Assembly: GCA_934277655.1 (NCBI GenBank)
Contig: CAKQVC010000127.1
Location: 1-6,404, forward strand
From: an uncultured Clostridia bacterium
GTDB lineage: Bacteria > Bacillota > Clostridia > Peptostreptococcales > Anaerovoracaceae
Direction of reading: 5' to 3'
DNA length: 6,404 bases
Shown here: positions 1 to 4,620 of the stretch, piece after piece
How the letters are laid out: every line of letters begins with the position of its first letter
Position numbering within the stretch: position 1 is the first letter of the stretch
Made by a program: the position numbers and the translations under genes
Notes under the pieces: generated by a model
Seen by the model: the letters and a program-made list of their open reading frames with translations, nothing else
Database searches by the model: none
Told to the model about the DNA's origin: nothing

Positions 1-77
1 CGTCTATGTAGTTCCGTGTGAAAGCCCTCGCTTTGACCAGTGCTTTCCACATTGCTGTGTTCTTGCTTGATTATCAT
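1..77 (-). CDS. Start of a downstream gene, probably an ABC importer subunit (partial)
   Basis: An ATG at 77..75 opens a frame that stays open for 25 codons to the window edge, beginning MIIKQEHSNVESTG. The start is supported by GGAG at 87..84, six bases upstream and inside the last codons of the preceding solute-binding protein gene. Only three bases separate that gene's stop from this ATG, so the two are very likely co-transcribed and translationally coupled. The visible residues are polar and hydrophilic, with no signal peptide or membrane segment, so the family cannot be read from them. By analogy with FecBCD/BtuFCD-type operons, the gene after a class III solute-binding protein is usually the FecCD-type permease, whose N-terminus may begin with a short cytoplasmic tail, or the ATPase. 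That assignment is inference from position only. Confidence 0.6.
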   Translation of the reverse strand, partial: MIIKQEHSNVESTGQSEGFHTELHR

Positions 78-80
78 GGG

Positions 81-1259
81 TTACTCCATTTTTTTGAGAA
101 ATTCTAAATGTTCTGTGTCCTGTCCGGTAAAGACTTTATGGAAATCCGCGATCATATCGGCGATTACGTCAGTCCTCTGGTACATGGAACTGCCGGTTGT
201 ATAGCAGTCTCCGGACTTTACCGCCTTAAATTCTTTCAGAACCTCGTCTTTTTCTATCAGATCAGCGATCGTCTTGACCGAAGCGTCAATGCTGGCATTG
301 TAGATAATATAGTCGGCATCCTGTGCCTTTTCATAAAAGCTTTCCATGGTCATGGAGACGGATGTCTTACCATCTTCATCAGTCACACCTTCAAATGCAT
401 AGTTGCCGCCGGCCATTTTGATCATGGACGGTACATAGTCATTGGTGCTTCTGACAACTACTTTTCCGTCGGTCGTCAGATAGAAGAATGCAACTTTCTT
501 GCCGGTACTCTCGTAGTCATCAAAAGCTGCGACAGTCTCCTGCTGTTTTTCAAAGAAAGCATTGGCCTCTGCTTCCTTGCCGGTCAGCACCCCGTAAAGC
601 TTGATCCACTCGGTTCTTCCAAGCGGATTGGATTCGTAGCTGGACCGGTCTACCAGAACAGGCACCCCCAGTTCTTCCAACATTTCTTTCACGTCCGGCG
701 TATGATAGATCATCGTCGATTCAATCGCCAACTGACAATCTTTTTCTAAGATCATTTCGTAATCTGGTTCGCTGTACTTGCCGGCATAAACGATCTTGCC
801 CTCCTTCATCCGGGCTGCTGCATTTTCAACTGTCCAGCCGGACTCCTTGAGAGATGTCATGGAAATATGATCCAATCCGTCAATAGCATCAAACAGCGAC
901 ATGACTGCGGTTGCACCAAGGTAAATGTCGTTGACCGGCTGCTGGATCACGGTAATATCTTCATCCAGATTTTCCGGTATGCTGCCGCCTTCCGGCACAA
1001 TCAGGTATCTGGCATCATCAAAAATATCTACCAGCGAATAGCCACCTTCATATTGATAGATTGCCAGACATTTGGCATATGTAAAGTCTACGGATTTTTC
1101 GTAGGTCAGTCCTTCAATCTGCGGGATCTGACCGCCTGCACTATCGGTGCTGCCTTCCTGCCCTGTCGTACTGCTGCTGCATCCTGTCAGCATGGTAACC
1201 AGCAGACTCAAAATCAGAAGACATGTACAAATTCGTTTCTTTCTCATTTTTTTTCTCAT
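81..1259 (-). CDS. ABC transporter solute-binding lipoprotein, FecB/BtuF (class III) type
   Basis: Predicted 392-residue receptor lipoprotein of an ABC importer for an iron chelate, haem or corrinoid-type ligand. Residues 1-27 form a lipoprotein signal peptide: basic start, hydrophobic core, lipobox LTGC with Cys27 as the lipidated residue. A short Ser/Thr/Gly linker follows. The mature part shows the two-lobe layout of Peripla_BP_2 proteins: first lobe about 50-215 (including YLIVPEGG, AGKYSEPDYE, an IESTMIYHTP stretch and GVPVLVDRSSYE), a connecting helix about 215-246 (GRTEWIKLYGVLTGKEAEANAFF), and second lobe about 253-392 (KKVAFFYLTTDGKVVVR, MIKMAGGNYAF, DADYIIYNASID). The ATG at 1259 overlaps the upstream stop (ATGA). 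AAGGGA at 1273..1268 lies 8 bases upstream, favouring this start over the second ATG at 1247. The family is clear; the substrate is not. NEAT-like neighbours and a CbiK-like protein favour a tetrapyrrole. Confidence 0.88.
   Translation of the reverse strand: MRKKMRKKRICTCLLILSLLVTMLTGCSSSTTGQEGSTDSAGGQIPQIEGLTYEKSVDFTYAKCLAIYQYEGGYSLVDIFDDARYLIVPEGGSIPENLDEDITVIQQPVNDIYLGATAVMSLFDAIDGLDHISMTSLKESGWTVENAAARMKEGKIVYAGKYSEPDYEMILEKDCQLAIESTMIYHTPDVKEMLEELGVPVLVDRSSYESNPLGRTEWIKLYGVLTGKEAEANAFFEKQQETVAAFDDYESTGKKVAFFYLTTDGKVVVRSTNDYVPSMIKMAGGNYAFEGVTDEDGKTSVSMTMESFYEKAQDADYIIYNASIDASVKTIADLIEKDEVLKEFKAVKSGDCYTTGSSMYQRTDVIADMIADFHKVFTGQDTEHLEFLKKME
84..87 (-). promoter_or_regulatory. Ribosome binding site of the partial downstream gene
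   Basis: The minus strand reads GGAG here, followed by TAACCC and then ATG at 77. The site lies within the last sense codon and its neighbour in the solute-binding protein gene, whose TAA stop is part of the spacer. This fixes the start of a reading frame that would otherwise be too short to notice. Confidence 0.6.
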
Positions 1260-3280
1260 CTATGCGATCCCTTCTTTGTCTCTTTCTTTTTTAAGACAAT
1301 TCCTGCTGCCACTGCCAAAAGCAGGAGAACTGCTACAATCACTGTATATAGTAACGCATCTGCGTGATTTTCATTGTTTTGATGCTCTGCTTCTGCGGAA
1401 GCTCCCGGATCTGCATCCCCCTTCGTTCCACTATTTTCAGCTGCGAGACTGTCCCAGAAAGCCTCATCCTGCATGGTAGTAAAGGCTGCCTCTGCCTGCT
1501 CGTCTGCACTGTAAAGAGCCGCATACACTTTTGCCCACTCGGCTTTTGCCTGCAGCGTCTTTTCATCAGCAGAACGATCCAGGATGACTGGGATATTTAG
1601 CGTTGCGAAACGCTTTTCCAGTATTTCCATCTGCGTCTGTGACTGTAACGGCAAGATTGCCAGATTATTTTCATCCTGCACGATGGACTTAAAATCCGGC
1701 GCTGCCGGATTCTCGCTTTCGCTGGCATCTGCAGTCAGCATATCCTCACAGTCCAACGCCTGTAGAAACCGTCTGGCTGCCTTGGACGCCGACCACGTTT
1801 TATCTGCCGGAATGGAAATCAGGATCATTTCCTTATCCAGTCCAGCCGGGACTTCTGCCCCCTCCGGCACCAGCAAGTAACTGACGGTACTGTTTTGATA
1901 GAGTGCCTGCGTAATTTCACTCTGCGATTTAGCGATCGGTTTTCCTTCCTCATCATATTCCACCTCGGTCTGTGCTTCCATGGCTTTTTCCTCGTAAGAA
2001 AGGCTGCTGTCTGTGGTCAGGTCGATCTGCAACAGCTTGATACCATCTGCATAGCGGTAAAGTCTGCAATACTGGGCATATTCCAGTGGGATTTCCTCTG
2101 CCTCGCCAAGACCGATGATCTCAGAGACACTTTCCTGGCCGTCTTTATTTTTATCTTTATCTTTTGTGTTTTTTTCCCGTGTTTTCTGCCCAATGGTTTT
2201 CGTCACGCCGCCATTTCCTTTGCCGGCTTCCGCCAGATATGGATAAATCGTATAGTCGATCCAATGCGGAGATGACATCGCTACCGTCCGTGCGGAAATG
2301 GTGTTATTGGTATTGAGCGTAACCGGAATGGTAAATGTAGACTCTGCACTGCCTGTGTTGGCATAAGTTCCGCCGCCCGCCTGTACCTTGTCATAAGACG
2401 AACTGCTGAAACGGATGGTCGCATAAGCCTTTCCTTTTTTTACAGTGATCTTATCACAGGCGATATAAGCCAGCCTGCCGGAGCCCCCTGACCAGCTGAA
2501 CTGATCCGGCGTATACGTGCCGTCAGCCAGGCCGGATTGCGTTTTACTGTTGTTCTTGCTGTTATCTTTGTTTCCGGACGCATTTCCTGACGTTGTGCTG
2601 TTCTCCTTCGTGCCAGAAGGCTTTTGGCTGCCGCTTCCTGGCTTGCTGCTACCTACGTTGTTCTTATCACTGCCGGAGCCGGAGTTTGCGGTTCCACTGT
2701 TGTTTGTATTGTTGTCAGAATCCGTTTTTTGTCCTTGATTCTGTTCTTTTTCGATTCGTTCCTTTGCTTCTTTACTGCTGTAAAAAATGATAGTATGCTG
2801 AAACCATTTGTCTGACTTGACGGCATGCATGGCGATTTTCAGCTGTTGATCCAGTGCAGAAACCGGTACGGTGTAGGTATAATAGCCGTTTTTCACGATA
2901 TAGCCGCTGATCTGCGAAGCGTCTGCATCTGTGACATCCTCCACCTTGCCCATGTATGCCTTATCATAGCCGCTTCCTGTCAATGAAAAGGCTGCAGTCA
3001 TTTGTCCATCTTTGACTGTCAGGGATGCGGTTCTACCATTGCTGTCATCGGATACGATATAGAACATCCGCTGATCGGTCTCAGCCGGTATGGTGTACGT
3101 GCCATCTGCAAAAGCACTGTCTGCCTGCTGATCCGATGCCTGTGATGCTGCGGATGCGTTCGATAATACCTGTGAAAGCGAGCCGTTCCCCCCCGTCTCA
3201 GCAAAGGCAGAAACTGCCTGTGAAATTGTCAATGTCAGAGTCAGAAATACAGCAAAGACTACAGTCATTTTCTTCTTCAT
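1256..3280 (-). CDS. Membrane-anchored surface protein: two NEAT-like domains, partial solute-binding-protein region, C-terminal TM anchor
   Basis: 674 residues. Residues 1-27 are a Sec signal peptide (cleavage likely after AFA). NEAT-like domain A is about 57-169 (DGTYTIPAETD, LTVKDGQMTAAFSL, GSGYDKAYMGK, YTVPVSALD, WFQHTIIFY). A Ser/Asn/Gly/Lys-rich linker spans about 170-248. NEAT-like domain B is about 250-350 (LADGTYTPDQFSWSGGSG, SSSYDKVQAGG, WIDYTIYPY). A charged linker then leads to about 386-612, homologous to the first lobe and connecting helix of the next gene's protein: YLLVPEGAEVPAGLD against YLIVPEGGSIPENLD, and IPVILDRS...AEWAKVYAALYSADEQAEAAF against VPVLVDRS...TEWIKLYGVLTGKEAEANAFF. 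The second lobe is absent; a linker, a transmembrane helix (about 642-663) and a Lys-rich tail follow, typical of an outside-facing anchored protein. GGAGG six bases before the ATG supports the start. Likely role: a membrane-proximal tetrapyrrole relay to the lipoprotein receptor, by inference. Domain A and B family names are tentative. Confidence 0.82.
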   Translation of the reverse strand: MKKKMTVVFAVFLTLTLTISQAVSAFAETGGNGSLSQVLSNASAASQASDQQADSAFADGTYTIPAETDQRMFYIVSDDSNGRTASLTVKDGQMTAAFSLTGSGYDKAYMGKVEDVTDADASQISGYIVKNGYYTYTVPVSALDQQLKIAMHAVKSDKWFQHTIIFYSSKEAKERIEKEQNQGQKTDSDNNTNNSGTANSGSGSDKNNVGSSKPGSGSQKPSGTKENSTTSGNASGNKDNSKNNSKTQSGLADGTYTPDQFSWSGGSGRLAYIACDKITVKKGKAYATIRFSSSSYDKVQAGGGTYANTGSAESTFTIPVTLNTNNTISARTVAMSSPHWIDYTIYPYLAEAGKGNGGVTKTIGQKTREKNTKDKDKNKDGQESVSEIIGLGEAEEIPLEYAQYCRLYRYADGIKLLQIDLTTDSSLSYEEKAMEAQTEVEYDEEGKPIAKSQSEITQALYQNSTVSYLLVPEGAEVPAGLDKEMILISIPADKTWSASKAARRFLQALDCEDMLTADASESENPAAPDFKSIVQDENNLAILPLQSQTQMEILEKRFATLNIPVILDRSADEKTLQAKAEWAKVYAALYSADEQAEAAFTTMQDEAFWDSLAAENSGTKGDADPGASAEAEHQNNENHADALLYTVIVAVLLLLAVAAGIVLKKKETKKGSHR
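1268..1273 (-). promoter_or_regulatory. Ribosome binding site of the solute-binding protein gene
   Basis: The minus strand reads AAGGGA (AGAAGGGA including flanking bases), 8 bases before the ATG at 1259, inside the coding sequence of the upstream gene. A second in-frame ATG four codons later, at 1247, has only an A-rich stretch before it, so the first ATG is preferred. The ATGA overlap implies coupled translation. Confidence 0.5.
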
Positions 3281-3286
3281 TCGGTT

Positions 3287-3291
3287 CCTCC
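3287..3291 (-). promoter_or_regulatory. Strong ribosome binding site (GGAGG)
   Basis: The minus strand reads TGGAGG followed by the six-base spacer AACCGA and the ATG at 3280. It sits in the 18-base gap after the upstream TAA stop (3301..3299), consistent with two genes of one operon translated from independent, strong start sites. Confidence 0.85.
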
Positions 3292-3298
3292 AGGAATA

Positions 3299-4396
3299 TT
3301 ATTTTGCTTTTACCGATTTCACTGCGGACCATGCGGAATAAATCTTACCGTCTGCAGCAGTCTTGTAAGTACGGATTCTGAAATAACATTTGCTGCCGGA
3401 TTTCAAGCCGGTCACTTTTTTCGATACGACGCTCTTAGCAGCCTTGACAGTCTTGGTCTTAGATGCGGCGAACTTGTTGCTAGTGCTGTACTGGATTTCA
3501 TAACCATTGATGCCGGTTTTCTTCACCCATTTAAGACTCGCTGCTTTCTTTGCAGCTTTGGCAGAAGTCAGCTTTGCCTTGCTGAGCGCTGTTGTCTTGC
3601 AGGTTACCGTATTGCTCCATGGGGAATAAACCTTGCTGTCATTGACGTTCTTGATGCTTCTGATGCGCAGATAATAGGTATTTCCCTTTTCCAGATAGAA
3701 TTTCTGAGAAGTTTTCGCTGCTCCCTGCACCGTTACCTGCTCTTTATCCGCAAAATCTTTGGTCTGAGCGTATTCTGCTTCGTAGCCATAAATACCATCT
3801 TCTGCAGATTTAGTCCATTTCAGGGTAACAGTACCGGACGTACTCTCAAAGGAAGCCTTCGGTGCTACCGGAACGCCAAGATAGAAGACGATATTGTGGT
3901 CATGCCACGCTTTTCCCTTGGTGCCATAGGCTGCAAGCTCCATGACAGTATCGAATTTTTCGAATGGTATGCGGAAGGTATACAGACCATCTGCATCCTG
4001 TTCATACAGAATGTAGGAAGACTGCGCTGCTTTCGCTGCATCTGCTGCTGTGCCAAGATAAAGCTTGTCATACCCTTGTGCATTGAGGCGCACGATAGCA
4101 GTCATCTTACCATCGTTGACTTCCAGTTTACAGGTATTGTTGTCTGCCTGTGCGATATTGAACATCCTGCCAGCACCGGTACTGTCCGTTTCTGTGCCGA
4201 TAGTGTAAATGCCGTCTTTCAATATGCCGGAAACAAAATCCTCTGTTTTCGGTTCCGCATAAGCTGCTGCATTGGTATTAGTATTAGCGTCGGTGTCCGC
4301 AAAAGCGAACATACTACCGGTCAGAATCATGGCTGCACATAAACCTGCGCTGATTGCTTTTCTGAGCTGTCTTGTGATCGTTTGTTTTCTCATCAT
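3299..4396 (-). CDS. Secreted NEAT-like domain protein with two C-terminal FN3 modules
   Basis: 365 residues. Residues 1-33 are a Sec signal peptide (basic start, hydrophobic core, cleavage likely after FAFA). An Asp/Thr/Asn/Ala-rich spacer follows. A NEAT-like domain occupies about 57-173, with DGIYTIGTETD, GRMFNIA, LEVNDGKMTAIVRLNAQGYDK, LYLGTAADA, YTFRIPFEKFD and a terminal WHDHNIVFY strand. Two FN3-type modules follow at about 176-269 and 271-365; each has a central Lys-Trp strand (LKWTKS, LKWVKK), a GYE(A/I) strand, a Tyr-x-(L/F)-R-I-R strand and a closing YS-(P/A)-WS motif. There is no LPXTG motif, lipobox or C-terminal membrane helix, so retention would depend on the basic FN3 modules or on partner proteins. 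Two adjacent ATGs (4396 and 4393) are both compatible with the upstream AGGAAAGGA. First gene of the four-gene cluster. Predicted role: extracellular tetrapyrrole or haem-type binding, inferred from the domain type and from the transporter downstream. Confidence 0.82.
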   Translation of the reverse strand: MMRKQTITRQLRKAISAGLCAAMILTGSMFAFADTDANTNTNAAAYAEPKTEDFVSGILKDGIYTIGTETDSTGAGRMFNIAQADNNTCKLEVNDGKMTAIVRLNAQGYDKLYLGTAADAAKAAQSSYILYEQDADGLYTFRIPFEKFDTVMELAAYGTKGKAWHDHNIVFYLGVPVAPKASFESTSGTVTLKWTKSAEDGIYGYEAEYAQTKDFADKEQVTVQGAAKTSQKFYLEKGNTYYLRIRSIKNVNDSKVYSPWSNTVTCKTTALSKAKLTSAKAAKKAASLKWVKKTGINGYEIQYSTSNKFAASKTKTVKAAKSVVSKKVTGLKSGSKCYFRIRTYKTAADGKIYSAWSAVKSVKAK

Positions 4397-4401
4397 CGTT
4401 T

Positions 4402-4410
4402 TCCTTTCCT
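4402..4410 (-). promoter_or_regulatory. Ribosome binding site of the NEAT-like/FN3 protein gene
   Basis: The minus strand reads AGGAAAGGA, then AAACG and ATGATG. The nearer AAGGA lies 5 bases before the first ATG and 8 before the second, so the second ATG (4393) has slightly more usual spacing. The proteins would differ by one Met. Confidence 0.6.
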
Positions 4411-4481
4411 GCCCTCTTTTTGTTTGATCTTTTTCTTACTTTGTCTTTTTCAGGTTTTGGTCCTCGCTGGTTTTTTCTTCT

Positions 4482-4550
4482 CTAGCTTTGTCCTTCTGCA
4501 AAACCCGTCGTGTCTGCATCCCCATTTCGTTCATCATGCACACACGACAA
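4482..4550 (-). CDS. Possible 22-codon leader ORF (TTG start) in the intergenic region
   Basis: AAGGAG at 4563..4558, a full consensus ribosome binding site, is followed after 7 bases by TTG at 4550 and a 22-codon frame ending in TAG at 4484..4482. The predicted peptide begins MSCVHDERNGDADTTG; I recognise no motif in it. The frame overlaps almost the whole long hairpin at 4555..4500, so translating ribosomes would disrupt that hairpin, as in leader-peptide attenuation. The TTG start and the short length make chance a real possibility. A second overlapping frame (ATG at 4537, 33 codons, stop at 4436) has no suitably placed ribosome binding site. Confidence 0.25.
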   Translation of the reverse strand: MSCVHDERNGDADTTGFAEGQS

Positions 4551-4555
4551 GTTTT
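4500..4555 (-). repeat. Long imperfect inverted repeat / predicted RNA hairpin in the operon leader
   Basis: Two 13-base arms at 4548..4536 and 4519..4507 are complementary except for one central mismatch (GTCGTGTGTGCAT and ATGCAGACACGAC on the minus strand), with a 16-base loop. After a 2x2 internal mismatch the pairing resumes outward with AAAAC (4555..4551) and GTTTT (4504..4500), giving about 17 paired bases in total. The right arm is followed by a T-run, so in minus-strand RNA the element resembles an intrinsic terminator, although its loop is longer than usual. It lies between the upstream terminator and the ribosome binding site of the NEAT-like/FN3 gene, so it is positioned to control that operon as an attenuator, as an RNA-stabilising hairpin or, less likely, as a DNA operator. 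Confidence 0.6.
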
Positions 4556-4583
4556 CTCTCCTTAGAAAAAGTTCTGATCTGAT

Positions 4584-4616
4584 ACAAAACGGGCAGGCAA
4601 ACTGCCTGCCCTGTTT
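4584..4616 (-). terminator. Intrinsic terminator after the CbiK-like gene
   Basis: On the minus strand a perfect 9-base-pair GC-rich stem (GGGCAGGCA / TGCCTGCCC at 4611..4603 and 4599..4591) with a 3-base loop begins 9 bases after the TAA stop of the chelatase gene and is followed by GTTTTGT. The outer AAAC/GTTT bases extend the stem past a one-base bulge. The U-tract is short (four), so termination may be incomplete and some read-through into the next gene is plausible. I see no convincing sigma-70-type promoter between this terminator and the start at 4396; the best candidate (TTGTAT at 4587..4582, 17-base spacer, TAAGGA) is weak. Confidence 0.75.
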
Positions 4617-4620
4617 CAAA

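Noticed and set aside
108..749. 213-codon open frame on the plus strand opposite the solute-binding protein gene
   Set aside because: Fully antisense to a well-supported class III solute-binding protein; no domain or start signal supports it.
1256..1400. Sortase (LPXTG-type) anchor at the C-terminus of the relay protein
   Set aside because: The hydrophobic helix and Lys-rich tail resemble a sorting signal, but no LPXTG or NPQTN-like motif precedes the helix, so a plain transmembrane anchor is the better call.
4436..4537. 33-codon ATG frame on the minus strand inside the intergenic region
   Set aside because: It starts inside the hairpin loop and right arm, the nearest good ribosome binding site is 20 bases away and better placed for the TTG frame, and the product is a Lys/Glu-rich peptide with no recognisable feature.
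4559..4587. Sigma-70-type promoter TTGTAT, 17 bases, TAAGGA for the NEAT-like operon
   Set aside because: The spacing is right but both hexamers match the consensus poorly, and the -10 overlaps the AAGGAG ribosome binding site of the possible leader ORF. Not strong enough to annotate.
4397..4620. Cobalamin riboswitch upstream of the NEAT-like operon
   Set aside because: Expected given the B12-related neighbour, but I find no B12-box-like GCCACTG on the minus strand, and after the terminator the remaining space is short for the usual fold. The hairpin present does not match it.
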